A stretch of DNA of 64,000 nucleotides from the NCBI GenBank assembly GCA_034509735.1, contig JACGWO010000005.1, positions 16,977,264-17,041,263 on the forward strand. Reading direction: 5' to 3'. A model generated the notes under the pieces. The model was not told the origin of the DNA. It ran no database searches and saw nothing but the letters and a program-made list of their open reading frames with translations. Shown piece by piece: positions 44,701 through 57,717 of the stretch. Numbering within the stretch: position 1 is the first letter of the stretch; every line of letters starts with the position of its first letter. Source of the DNA: Sesamum alatum (Eukaryota; Streptophyta; Magnoliopsida; Lamiales; Pedaliaceae). The translations under genes and the position numbers were made by a program.

Positions 44701-47700
44701 TATGTGATTGAGGTTAATATGGTCACTAGTTCTGCCTCTTGGGTATTAGATACCGGCTGTGGAGCTCACATTTGCAATGACTTGCAGGTGTTGAAAAGAA
44801 GCAGAAAACTGGGTAGCGGGGACATGATCCTGAAGCTTGGGAATGGCAAGGCCATCTCGGCAGAAGCAGTAGGATCCGCCACTCTAGTGATTAGTGACAA
44901 TATTAGCATAGATTTAGAACAAGTTTATTTTGTACCAGTATGATTAAAAACATCATTTCCATTCCATTGTTGGACAATAGTGGTTATGAGTTTAGAATCA
45001 ATAAAAATTGCTTTTATTTGATGAGGTGTGGAATTGCTCATCTACTTGGTACATTACATAACGGACTCTATATCTTGCAACAAACGAATTTCGTCCTCAA
45101 TGCACAACACAAACGAAAATTAGATAATAACGGGAACGCACGTCTGTGGCACGCTAGGCTAGGTCACATATCCCAAGATAGGATGAAAAGGTTGGTAGAC
45201 TCAAAGAACCTAGAGGTTGGGGACTTGAACGATCTACCAACTTGTGAGTCCTGTCTAAGAGGGAAAATGACTAAGAGGCCCTTTGTAGGACAAAGCAGGC
45301 TTGCCACAGGTCTGTTGGACTTGGTCCATACAGACGTATGTGGACCACTAAGGACGCAGGCTCGAGGTGGGTTCTCCTACTTCATAACCTTCACCGATGA
45401 TCATTCACGGTATGGGTTATGTTTACCTGATGAGGTACAAGTCTGAAGCTCTTGAGAGGTTTAAAGAATTCAGACTTGAAGTGGAGAACCAAACCAACTG
45501 CAAAATTAAAATCCTTCGGTCGGACCAAGGCGGTGAATACCTTAGTACGGAGTTCCTAGACTATCTAAAAGAACATGGTATAATATCAGAATGGACACCT
45601 GGAACACCGCAGTTAAATGGTGTCTCTGAAAGGAGGAATCGAACCCTGTTGGACATGGTTCGGTCCATGATGAGTTTTACCAAATTGCCCTTATCGTTTT
45701 GGGGCTATGCACTAGAAACGGCGGCCAAATTATTGAACTTGGCGCCTACTAGCACATTGACCCAAACGCCATATGAGATATGGCACGGCAAGCCTGCATC
45801 CTACAACTACTTGAAAGTGTGGGGTAGCCCTGCATACGTCAAGAGGTTAGTGGGAGATAAGTTAGAATCTAGGTCTAGCTTATGCAGGTTCGTTGGATAC
45901 CCTAAAGAAACTGCGGGTTATTACTTTTATGACCCCTTGGAACAAAAGGTGTTTGTTTCAAGAAATGCAGTATTCTTGGAGCAAGGCTTTCCCGGAGGAT
46001 ATCCAACCTGATGAGCTGATCCTTGAGGAATCAAGTGATGGAATCCAGCCATCAGAAGAAGCCGCGGAACCCTCACTTAGAGGATTCAGGATAGACAGCC
46101 GAAGGGCTGGCCAACCTCGAGAAGTCCAACATGCTAGGCATGAAGGACAGCCTCAGGAACAGCCAGCCACGGTTCCTGAACCACCGGCTCCGATACAGTC
46201 AGCGCCCACAGTCACCACTAACGTTCCCGTTCTCCGTAGGTCCACTAGAGAGTCCAGACCTCCAATGAGATATGGCTTTCTAGGTGCGACCGATCTTTTG
46301 GATAACGATCCTAAGACTTATGGAGAAGCGATGTCTGACATCGACTCCGGGAAATGGCTTGAGGCCATGAAAGCCGAAATGGACTCCATGAGCGAAAACC
46401 AAGTTTGGAGTATCGTAGATCCACCGAAAGGTGTTAAGCCAGTGGGCTGTAAGTGGGTCTACAAGCGCAAACTTGGCGTTGATGGAGAAGTCACAACCTT
46501 TAAGGCTAGGCTTGTAGCTAAGGGATACACTCAACGACCCGGGGTCGATTTTGAGGATACCTACTCGCCTGTAGCCATGGCTAAGTCCATTCGGATTCTG
46601 CTCGCCATAGCAGCATGGTATGACTATGAGATATGGCAGATGGACGTGAAAATGGCCTTCCTCAACGGTTTCGTTGAAGAAGAGATCTATATGGATCAGC
46701 CGCAGGGTTTCACGGTCACTGGAGATGAACAGAAAGTCTGTCGCCTCCAGAAGTCCATCTATGGCCTCAAACAAGCCTCCCGAAGTTGGAACATTCGATT
46801 TGATGAAGTAATACGGGGATATGACTTCATCAAAAACGAATCCGACCCTTGTGTATACAAGAAGGTCAGTGGGAGCTCAATAGTGTTCCTAGTGCTTTAT
46901 GTGGATGACATTCTGCTCATTGGTAATGACGTCAGAATGTTAGGAAACACAAAAAGCATGGTTGTCAACCCAGTTTTCCATGAAGGACTTGGGTGAAGCC
47001 TCCTACATCCTAGGCATCCAAATTGTCAGGGACAGATCTAAAAGGATGTTAGGACTCACCCAAAACTCGTATATGGAGAAAGTCCTAAAGAGATATCGAA
47101 TGGACAACTCCAAACGAGGATTCCTTCCAATGAGGCATGGGATCAAGTTATCCAAGAAACAGTCCCCACAGACTGATGAGGAACTTGAAAGGATGAAGGT
47201 CATCCCCTATGCCTCCGCCGTAGGTAGCATACAATATGCGGTCCACTGCACTAGGCCTGACATTGCATACGCTTTGAGCGTAACAAGCAGATATCAGTCC
47301 TGCGCAGGAGAGGCACATAAGAATGCTATTAAAGGCATCCTTAAGTACCTAAGAAGGACTAAGGAAATGTTCCTAGTCTATGGCAATGGAGAACTAATTC
47401 TGGAAGGCTTTAGCGACGCTAGCTTCCAGTCTGATGACGATGATGCCAAGTCTCAATCGGGGTACGTGTTCAAACTCAATGGAGGAGTAGTAGCTTGGAA
47501 GAGTTCCAAGCAAGCAACCGTTGCTGACTCCACCACAGAGGCTGAATACATAGCAGCTTCAGAAGCTGCTAAGGAAGCGGTTTGGATGAGAAACTACATC
47601 CAAGAGTTGGGTGTGGTGCCTAGCATCGCCGAGCCCGTTGTCATCTTCTGTGATAAACAACGGCGCTATAGCGCAAGCAAAGGAACCGAGATCTCATCAC

Positions 47701-47876
47701 CGTTCCAAACATATTCTTAGACGCTACCATCTTCTTAGAGAAATGGTAGGAAGAGGTGACGTCCGAATGGACCGAGTTAACTCGGCAGACAACACAGCAG
47801 ACCCGCTGACAAAGCCTATGTCGCAGAGCGGTCATACGCAACATCTTTGAGAAGATGGGGATTAAGCATATGGGCA
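44701..47876 (+). pseudogene. E3 pol: protease, integrase, RT, RNase H
   Basis: Protease WVLDTGCGAH, pre-integrase and integrase, RT (KWVYKRKLG, KARLVAKGY, MDVKMAFLNG; YVDD at 46898-46909) and RNase H are all present at near full length. Breaks are single-base indels: a lost C near 44936, an extra G near 45415, an extra T near 45988, an extra A near 46953 and an extra A near 47656. Three of these fall in G or A or T runs. No in-frame nonsense change was noticed. It is the most nearly complete pol here, though carried in an inverted interior with no proper LTRs. Confidence 0.88.
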
Positions 47877-47903
47877 ATTGGCTTTAAAGGTCAAGTGGGA
47901 GAT

Positions 47904-49180
47904 TGTTAGAATAGGTGACCATGTAAGCCAATTTTGGCAGGAATATGTAACCTATGTCTAGACAATTCTTTGATATTTGATAAAATATGTATGAATAAAG
48001 AAGTGAAAATTCATATGGCAATACTTTGTTTACGTTCACTAATCTGCATTTACATTTCTGTTCACTACGCAAACAAAGCCCACGGACTGAGAAACAATTT
48101 CGGGGACTGGGACTACGCTTGGAGGTAGGTCCATGAAATCAGTCTTACCGAATCAGTCCGGAAATCTCCAAGTCAAGGAATCCCGAAAATGGGTACCAGG
48201 ATTCCCTTTGAGACTTGCACTAAGCATCTGCTGTCGTATTTCATCGACGGGTGACGAAGGACGTCTAAGCAGTGTTAGTGGGTCAGCATGCTAGGAAGCA
48301 GCTGACTGAGGTGACTCGCGAGAACCGTCTTACGGAGGACCTTGAGTATGGTCAGCAAGGTATGACGTGTATTCCCGGTTCCAACGGTACAGGCCAAGTC
48401 CTTTGACTTGAGGAACTGCTGAGTTTACCTGTGCATCAGGTCTGTATCTTAGATATGGTGAGAGATTGCCAAAATACTCTTGAGTAGTCATTAAGCCATG
48501 TCTAGTGCAGCTCGGGTGTACAAAGTGACAGTAGTTTCCAAGAAAGGATCTGTCTCCTCACTTTGTACACCCGAGCTGCACTAGACATGGCTTATGACTA
48601 CTCAAGAGTATTTTGGCAATCTCTCACCATATCTAAGATGTAGACCTGATGCACAGGTAAACTCAGCAGTTCCCAAGTCAAAGGACTTGGCCTGTACCGT
48701 TGGAACCGGAAATACACGTCATACCTTGCTGACCATACTCAAGGTCCTCCGTAAGACGGTTCCCGCGAGTCACCTCAGTCAGCTGCTTCCTAGCATGCTG
48801 ACCCACTAACACTGCTTAGACGTCCTTCGTCACCCGTCGATGAAATACGACAGCAGATGCTTAGTGCAAGTCTCAAAGGGAATCCCGGTACCCATTTTCG
48901 GGATTCCTTGACTTGGAGATTTCCGGACTGATTCGGTAAGACTGATTTCATGGACCTACCTCCAAGCGTAGTCCCAGTCCCCGAAATTGTTTCTCAGTCC
49001 GTGGGCTTTGTTTGCGTAGTGAACAGAAATGTAAATGCAGATTAGTGAACGTAAACAAAGTATTGCCATATGAATTTTCACTTCTTTATTCATACATATT
49101 TTATCAAATATCAAAGAATTGTCTAGACATAGGTTACATATTCCTGCCAAAATTGGCTTACATGGTCACCTATTCTAACA
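47904..49180. repeat. LTR palindrome at the right end of E3
   Basis: The left arm 47904-48527 and right arm 48559-49180 are inverted copies of the first 620-odd bp of the type B LTR, separated by 31 bp (48528-48558). The arms share even the same chance 64-codon frame (47934-48128 plus, 48956-49150 minus) and differ at roughly 8 sites. Confidence 0.93.
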
Positions 49181-52100
49181 AGAGGCACGCAGGCCCCATC
49201 CAGAAGGAATATAAAACCATACACAGGTCAACGGGCTTCGTGATCAACCCTTGTTAATCCAATTAACAAAACACAACATAATTACATATATAATATAATC
49301 ATGCTCCAAATAATACAAACCATGTATTAAATCAATGATATCCAATATCATTCCATAACATAATTAAATGCAGAAAAATACATGTCAAAAATGCAATTAA
49401 AAATGGATATTAGAACCTCGTACAACCCATGTACATTTTTTTTTGTTTGGAAACCATTTTCAAAAATAATCTTAGGTAATTTAATTTTAGGAAAAATAAT
49501 TTTCAACTAAAATTAAATCAGCCATAAATTAAAATATTTCAGAAAAAATATGCAGAATACCAGAAAATTAAATTTTTCGTAAAAACATCGAAAAAATGGC
49601 CCAGCCGTTCGGCCGTACCGGCCGGTCGCACAGCGGGCCGCGCGCACGGCCAGCGCACGCGGGCGTCCAGTGCCCGCGCACAGTCGGCAACGCCCTGTGC
49701 GCCCAGAGCGCGCGGCTACCTCGTGCACCCGTGCGCGCGCCCTGCCTCCTGCCGACCCGCAGCGGCTGCTGCTACTGCTGTAATTTTATTTTGTTTTTTT
49801 GTTCTGCACATAAAAAACTGAAATAAATACCCAGATTTCAGAAAATCCAATTTTCTAAAATCACCCAAATATCCATGATTAATCACATAATTAAACATGC
49901 AAATTTCAACAAATAATTACAAAAATTAAAAGCAATAAACACATGCTTTTAAAGCCGATGTAAATATGTTGAACATACTTGTACACGTAAAACATGTAAA
50001 CCATAACCACATGCACCGATCCGGGCTCTGAACCACTTGAAGGAAAGCGGATCGGCCCGGGAACGCGGCGGAAGCGCCGTGGAGGTAAAACATGTTGAAT
50101 AAAAGAATTTAAATCGCGTTCAAGGGGTGTTCCCTTGAACGTTCCCGGGCTATCGGTGTATAAACGCAGAATATAAACATATATATAATAATAAGCGCTC
50201 GTGGCTATAGAATAAAGAAGAAATCGAGAGCATAAAATAAATCGGAATACCTTTCTCGATTTTGTATTTTGATCGGCTACACGCATTGATTCCTCCGAGT
50301 TCGTCCACGCGAGGTCCCAACGTAGAGACCCTCTAACGTAAAACACCGAGAGAGATCTCGTTGTTTTTCCTAGAAAAAAATGAATCTAGAGAATGAAATC
50401 AAAGAAGAGATTATACTATCAAATTAGTGTTCCTTCGTGATCTTACTTTGTTCTTCAATTGATCCTAGATCAATAAAGCAACAAAGAGGATTTAGAGAAT
50501 AGAGAGAGAGTGTATGTAGAGTTTTCATCATTTTCCTAGAAAAAGATGAATAATGAAATTCATTATTCATAGGTTTTAGTCTATACTCATATATATACAT
50601 AATTAATGTGATTATTGGAATGTGTCTAGGTTCATCCAAGGATGTGTAGATACATCCCAATCAATCACCATCAATTCTTCAATCAAGCCTACCATCTTTT
50701 AAGGTATGATCAAATCATACCAAAAGGGAAGGGCTTGAATGGAGTTGATTTGTCTCTTACCAAAAGAGACAAGTCAACTAACACCTAGCATCCAACATGG
50801 CCGATTTTTTGCTCCCTCCAAGGTGGCAATTTTCGGCCATGCTTATTTAGGATTTAAGTCCAACTTCTTCTTATTCCATAAATGGAATTAACATACCTCT
50901 TGGATCAAAATTTAACAGACCGGGTTTCTACCGTAATCCAATTACGATGAATCCAAAATTAAAATCCACTTTAATTTAATGTCCAGTTAAATAATTCCCG
51001 TTGATCTTTTTAATCCAATTAAAAGATCAAACATCTCAACTTGTCATATTAATCGATAAATTCTATTTACCGATTGAACGAGGGCCCGATACAATATCGG
51101 CTCATGCATCCAAATGGACAATTCCTTAAGTAATACAATTACTTATCATCCTCTAAAATTGACTCTAAGTCAATGCCTTCACCTCCTCGGTGATTTATGT
51201 GTGACCCTTTAGGCTCACCCTCAGCTAGACTTGGGCTCGTGTCCAACAGGAGCCCGTCACCATGGGTGGCTGTCTAGTAACGGTCCATGGCACTAGAGAC
51301 TAGGTGAATGTTGGCGTGAACATTTAGGCGCCGATTCTGTACGGGAACAGTCCTACTGTCGACCATCTCTCGGCCTTAGTCTAGGGTATGGAATTGGGCG
51401 TCGGTTCCCATCCTTGACTAGGCAACTATGCTTCATACCCGAGATGCGTTTACTCTATCGAGCGACGTAGGAAACCCTTTCCTACTCAATCAATTGCTAT
51501 GGCCATGGACTTTCAGAGTCTAAACCATCTAAGAGTGCATAGGAGACATCAATGTCATGTACTGACAGGGGACAGATCCTATCTTGGAATCCACCGTCTT
51601 CGTACATACTCCAACTGCACTGGACAAGGCTTATAATGACCATCTTACAGAATGATCGCCTCTCGCCAGATCCAAGATACAGTCTTCATATGCACGTGAC
51701 TACCATGATTCCTCAAGTCCGAGGACTAATCCTGTACTATCGGAACCGAAAATTCCAGTCATACCGACCAAGCCTCCAAGGCTTCGATATGATGATTCCC
51801 GTGAGTCACTTTAGTCAGTTGACCACCTTGTCAACTAACCTACTAAAATTACATAGACGACCTTCATCTGTCACTGATGAAACTCGGTACTCACCCAGTG
51901 AATGTAATTCTTCGTGCCAGTCTTAATAGGACACTCGATGCCCAATCTCGAGGTCCTCGACTTGTAATGTTTTAGACCAACCCTCAGAAGTTGATTTCAT
52001 AGCCGCCATCCAATGCACAACCCAACTACATGGGTTATCCAATTGATCTGTGGGCATTTGTTGTGATGTTGAAACGTCGTTCAACGTTAGTAGTAAGCAC

Positions 52101-52224
52101 AACAAACACAGTGCCAGTGATGAATACTTACTCTAATCATTAGGATAATATTGTATTAATAAAGATTGACGAATAGTTTCCAAAACCGCCAATTTAATGG
52201 GCTTTCTGGTCACCTATTCTAACA
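49181..52224 (-). mobile_element. Ty1/copia E4, 5' LTR and leader part
   Basis: The minus strand reads LTR (52224 to 50038), primer site at 50025-50035 (TGGTTCAGAGC, one change from the tRNA-Met complement) and leader with a GC-rich island (49600-49760). It then meets the E3 insertion site. The leader continues at 41577. E4 inserted in CACTA fragment 2 at 52224/52225. Confidence 0.88.
50038..52224 (-). repeat. E4 5' LTR (type A)
   Basis: 2187 bp, type A, visibly more diverged from the E1 LTRs than those are from each other. Carries the LTR block conserved in all copies (51251-51311). The 3' LTR lies in or beyond the N gap. Confidence 0.88.
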
Positions 52225-53430
52225 AACCCATCCATGCACAACCCAAGTCTAACATTCCTCGGCTCAGCTGCAAAATCAAGATACGTCCGGTCAAAATGCT
52301 TCCAAGCCTCTGCATCGGACGGATGACACATGGATCCTTCCTCCGTCTGATGGCTCGCATGCCAAGTCATATGCTCTGTTGTGACCTCCGACACATATAA
52401 CCTCTGCAGCCGAGGGGTAATCGGTAGATACCTAAGAATGGCATACGGGGACTTCTTGCGTTTAGGATTTCTGTCCTTGGTGGGCTTGTACCTAGCGTCT
52501 GTACAGAACTTCCAATATTCCAAATCAATATCGTCCTTCCAGTACAACATGCAACCATTTTTGCAAGAATCAATCTTCTGAACTGGTAAACCCAATTCTC
52601 TTATCATTTCTTCGTATTGTAATAATCGGCGGGGAAGGTGTGATCGCGGGGCATTACAGTATCAGCCTACTGGCATAACCAATCATATGTATGCTCGAAA
52701 AAACCCCCTTCAACCTTGATATTCACCAAAGAGGCAATTGACGCCAACTGAGAGGTGGTGCAGCCGTTCCACAATGATTGGTCAGCAGCATGAACTACAT
52801 CAAAAAAAATGTTCTGACAATCCAGACAGATAATCATAGGGCCCGAATCATAATATGAACTAGGACCCACATCAGATGGACAATACTGAGTACCATCATC
52901 AGTCGGTCCCTCCTGGTTGTACGAAGACCAGAATGATGCCTGGCAGCATCGAATACCATTCTATGCGCCCAATCCATCTGAGTCGCATCACCCTAATGCG
53001 AACTACTTTCCTCCTGAACGGGTGGCAATTGCTGCTGCTGCACAGTGGGCGCTGTCAATGCTTCAAAGTATTCCTGCACCCTCTCCTCACCATGCGAAGT
53101 CCAATTGTAATACTCTGGCATAAATCCTTTCATACACAAATTAAAATTTTACCTCGTCTGGTGTTTTGAACCGTTCATTTTCGCACTTCCGACAGGGACA
53201 CTTAATCTTGTCCCCATCCATATATGCACGCTGAGACTGGGCCATTCTAAAAATATTGTAACACCGTCCTCAAACTTCGGCGTCACACCCAGAACGTATC
53301 GATCATACATCCATTTGCTCAACTGTCTTAACATGATTGGTCGTACGTATAATTCACAACAATACGCAATTAAATGATGAGAGTATATTATATATATATA
53401 TATATATACAAAAATAACAGAATTTTGCAT
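52225..53430 (-). pseudogene. CACTA transposase (Tnp2 family) N-terminal remnant
   Basis: The N-terminal transposase-associated domain at 53149-53430 (MYDRYVLGVTPKFEDGV) is followed by broken frames. A well-kept Tnp2 block at 52225-52607 has CMLYWKDDIDLEYWKF, KKSPYAILRYLPITPRLQRL and EEGSMCHPSDAEAWKHFD. The protein stops where E4 inserted, so the catalytic C-terminal half is missing. Homologous to the fragment at 26795-28077 but better preserved over the shared block. Confidence 0.85.
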
Positions 53431-54252
53431 ACTTACCTGAGCAAAACACCTATCAATATCAATGCAAAATTCGCTCTTAGTAATTGATATGTTCGATTTT
53501 CCGTATAAAGAATCAAGGGGGAGTTACAACAAAATGAGTTTGAGAGTAATTATAAGAACAATGACAAAGAAAGGGGACATATATATACAAAATATTGGAA
53601 CGGACATTGGAATATTATTTGGGAGACAAAACTAGTCGTTTAAAATATAGCCGTTGTTCCAGTTATAGGAACGGTCGCAGGTGGGGTGACAGGAACGGTA
53701 ATTTTACCGCTGTAATATAGCCGTTAGGGCTTATTAGGAACGGTATGAGGCACACGAACCTGGACCGTTCCTAATTGGAGTACAATTGGGAACGGTAATT
53801 GTAACAATATTGGACATACTATATACCCACAATTTGGAACGGTAATTGCATTACATTTTTTGCCCATGGCGTAAAAGGGTCTTATGTAGGACTACATGTT
53901 GGAACGGTCAACCGACCCGGTCTAAGAAGACACGGCCATGGGAACCCAAATAGGAACAGTAAGTGCTCTCGTCGACTAACAGTTCCAAATTTCATGCATG
54001 TGTTCCAAATTGAAGTCCAAAATATATCAGGTCCCTTTTAGGAACGGTTATAGGTGTACAAATTGGCTCACGTATGTTGGCACTCGAATAGGAACGGCCA
54101 TGCCGTTCCTACTAATTTGTATTACAATTACCACAACAGTGACGTCATCAACGGTTTTTCGTTCCACAACAATTCCATTTACCATCCCTAATAGGAATGG
54201 TAAGGGGAACGGGCCTCTGTATCCGTTCCTAATCCCTTATTTTTTTGTAGTG
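52225..54252 (-). mobile_element. CACTA (En/Spm) transposon fragment 2
   Basis: The minus strand begins CACTACAAAAAAATAAGG at 54252. About a dozen GGAACGG/CCGTTCC subterminal motifs follow between 54230 and 53595, then the transposase start. It is cut at 52225 by E4. Opposite in orientation to fragment 1. Confidence 0.85.
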
Positions 54253-54394
54253 TATTTATGAAAGTATTTTAAAAATATTTAAATATAAAATATGTCAAGT
54301 AGTAACTTATTTGATTCTAATTGTATACTATACTTTTTGGTCATTTTACCAATAAAAAGACCTCATTATGCCAAACACTTTAACATCTTATAAG

Positions 54395-56583
54395 TGTTAG
54401 AATAAATGACCAGAAAGCCAATTAGATTGGCGATTTTGGGTACTATTTAGCAATCTTTATTGACTTGATGAATATAGTAAGTACTCATCCGTGGCACTAT
54501 GTCTTTGTTGTGCTTACTGATTACGTTAAACGACGTTTTAACGTCACAACAAATGCCACAGACCAATTGTATAACCCATGTAGTTGAGCTTCGCATTGGA
54601 TGACAGCTATGAAACCAACTTTTGAGGGTTGGTCTGGAATGTTCCAAGTTGAGACAGGTCATGTCCTACAGAGACTTGCACTAAGGATTGCATTCATTGG
54701 ATGAGTGTCGTGTTTCATCGGCAAAAGACGTTGGACGTCTATGCAATATTAGTGGGTTAGTTGACAAGGGTGTTAGTTGACTGAACTGACTCGCGGGAAT
54801 CATCGTATGGAAGCCTTTGAGGCTTGGTCGGTATGACTGGAATCCCCGCTCCGATAGTACGAGATTAATCCTCGGACTTGAGGAATCATGGCAGTCATGC
54901 ATATGAAGGTTGTATCTAGGGTCTGGCAAGAGATGTCCGTATCTGGGATACGTTCACCTTAAGCTTTATCCAGTGTAGTCGGAATATGTCTTGAGGACGG
55001 TGTATTCCCAGATAGAATCCGTCACCTGTCAGTATATGACAGTCGAGTCTCCTATGCACTCTGAGACGATTTAAGCTCTTTAAGTCTGCGGCCACAGTGA
55101 TTGGTCGAGTAGGGAATGGTTTCCTATGTCGATCAATAGAGCAGACGTGTCTCGAGTTATTGAGCATAGGTGTCTAGTCCAGGATGGGAACCGACGCCCA
55201 ATTCCATGCCCTAGATTTAGACCGGGAGAAGATGATGGAAGGATCGTACTCGTATGGTACTCGGGGGCCTAAACGTTCACGCCAATATTCACCTAGTCTC
55301 TAGTGCCATGGACCGTTGCTAGACGGCCACCCATTGACGGGCGTTTTTCGATTAATGGTTAATTGAAAAATAGTTAATTAAATTAGATTTAATTGACCAA
55401 TTGTGTTGGACACAAGCCCAAGTCTAGCTGATGGTGAACCTAAAGAGTCACAACACAATCACTATGGAATAGATAGATTTAATTTGGAATTAATTCTAGA
55501 AGAAGCGAATTAATTTAATTGGATTAAATTAATTCAAGGAGAAAAATAAATGATTGGATCATTTATTGGAAAATCCATTTGATGGATGGTCCAAGAATTA
55601 ATTAATTGGATTAGTTAATTTTTGGAGTTAGAACCTTTAAATTAATTGAATTAATTTATCGGGGTTTGGATTAATTAATTAATTGGATCAATTAATTAGA
55701 GTTCGGACTTATGTTTATTTAATTGGATTAAATAAACTTATGGGCTTCAATTGGATTGAGATTAATTGGATTAATTAATGCCCAATGGACTTTGTTTGGA
55801 CTTAATTTAATTAGATTAAATAAAGGTCCAAGACTAGTAGTCCTAGTCCATGGTAAAATTCAATTTAGGGAAGTGAAGGAAAAATTAAAATCTTCCACAT
55901 GTGAGGCACATATGACCAGCCTTTATATGGTTTGGTGGGTGGTTTTATTTTTTATAATGATGCATGGTTATGTAGATAATGGTGTGTGTATATAGGTTAC
56001 TTTGAAAGTTGACAATAGAAGTTGAATTTTGAATTCAACAACTCTACATACACAAAATTATTCACATAACTTGTATGGTACTAGCTTGCACGAATTTTTC
56101 CCTCAAAAACTCTCAAAAATCTCTGAAAAACTCTCCTCGTGTTCATACCTTTTGGAAAGGTTTGAACTAAAACATTCCAAAAGCACTAATCAATAGTGTT
56201 GTTTTGAAAGTGTTTCTTATTCACTTCTCTATTTCTATCTAGCAATAGATTAGAGATCTATTCTATAGTGTGGTGTGGACAAATTAGAGGGATTCTAATT
56301 TGGATCCTCAAGTGAACGGAAGGAGAAACGGGAAACAGAACAATGCATGTACCGGGTTTACGTGTGATGATCAAGGTTGGTTTTCTTTACGTTTTCATGT
56401 AATTTTTGTTCATATCCTTTTAGCCACATGTTCAGCATTCTTCTCCTCTTTTATTTATTCTTTGACAAATACTGAATGCCCGGGAACTTCAAAGGGAACA
56501 CCTCTTTGAACCCATTTTAATTATGCTTTGAATTCATGTTTTTACGCTTCTGTTGCATTCCTGGGCCGTACCCGATTCTTTCA
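54395..56583 (+). repeat. E5 5' LTR
   Basis: TGTTAGAATAAATGACC...GATTCTTTCA. Left flank ATAAG would be the target duplication, but the right side is lost. The all-LTR conserved block is at 55289-55340. Confidence 0.88.
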
Positions 56584-57693
56584 GTGGTATCAGAGCCCGG
56601 TTCGGTGTTGTGGCTTAAGAATTTACATGTTTATTATGTGTTGAGCATGAACAACATGTTTAAATTGCTTTTGGAAAGCATGTTTTACAGTTTTTCTAGC
56701 ATGATTAATCGTATGAAAATATGTGTTAATTTTTCTTTTGAAATTATGGATATCCATGCATTTTTGAGAAATGGATTTTCGGTAAATTCATATTTATGTT
56801 TCAGTTTTATAATAGAAATTTAAGGAAAAAAAAAAACAGATTGGTGAAAAATGGTGTCGGCCGGCCAGCAGGGGCAGCAGGCGCGCGGGCATGCTGCGCG
56901 CGCCGGGCGTCCGTGCCTACTGCAACGTGCACGCGCGTGCTGTGCGGCCGATGGTCTGCTGGCCTGAACGGTTGGGCCATTTTGCACTGTTTTTCGTGGA
57001 AATTTCGATTTTCTGATTTCTGCTGTTTTCTGAATGTGATTAATTTTGGCATATTATAATTTTAGTTAGATTTGATTTTTCTAAAAAAATTTTGATGCCT
57101 TAGATTATTTTGGAAATATTTTCCAAACAAAAAAAATTGTTTATACATTGGATGTATGGGTGATATCCATTTTTTCTCAATTGCATTATTAATGTATTAT
57201 TTTCTGCATTTTAATTATGGTTATGGCTTTAGATATTGGATATCTATTTAGATAAGCATGGAATGTATTTATTTGTTGGTATGTTTATATTTGATATAAA
57301 TGTGCAATTGTTATTTATTGGATAAATAATAAGGATGATCACTAGCCCATTGGCCTATGTATGGTTTATTTATTGTTGGGTGAGGCCTGTGTGCCTCTTT
57401 GTTTTTTCTTCTCTCTATCGTTTTTAGCCTTGAAATAATAAGGCTTTCTTTCTCTCTATTAATGTACTCCCCCCGATTTATGATTGGGGTTTCTTTTAAG
57501 TTGTAATGAGAGTAGATTAGGTTGTGAGGCTTTATTTTATTAAATGTAAGCTTCCAAGGAGATGAAGGTCCGGCGGATGGAGCCCATGATGGAAAGTCAA
57601 GAAGAACAAAGGAGCAATTTTTACAAGGCCCCATTAGAATGATAATGGGATGTAAATATTGTAATAGTATAGGCCTACCCTAGTTTGACCATT

Positions 57694-57717
57694 GATCCAC
57701 TGCGGGCTCAGTGGATC
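57694..57717 (+). other. Conserved leader stem-loop, E5 copy
   Basis: GATCCACTG-CGGGCT-CAGTGGATC, a perfect stem kept in an otherwise badly decayed element. Confidence 0.65.

Larger units (their letters stand above)
41578..49180. mobile_element. Ty1/copia retrotransposon E3 (type B), internally inverted
   Basis: A 7.6-kb insertion in the E4 leader, flanked by AGAGG. Read on the minus strand, its ends are TGTTAGAATAGG (from 49180) and TTTCTTTCA (to 41578), the two ends of a type B LTR element. Its interior is in plus orientation: primer site 41593-41604, leader, gag 43834, pol to 47876, then LTR positions 1-655 (47904-48558), followed at once by the inverted LTR. No full LTR remains. The two LTR arms differ at about 8 positions in 622. 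Confidence 0.85.

Noticed and set aside
28078..52224. E2 and E4 as the two halves of one retrotransposon
   Set aside because: They have different LTR types and opposite orientations.
25737..54252. A single large CACTA element with retrotransposons nested inside
   Set aside because: Both ends carry the same transposase N-terminal region in opposite orientation, and the 3-bp flanks (TAA, TAT) differ.
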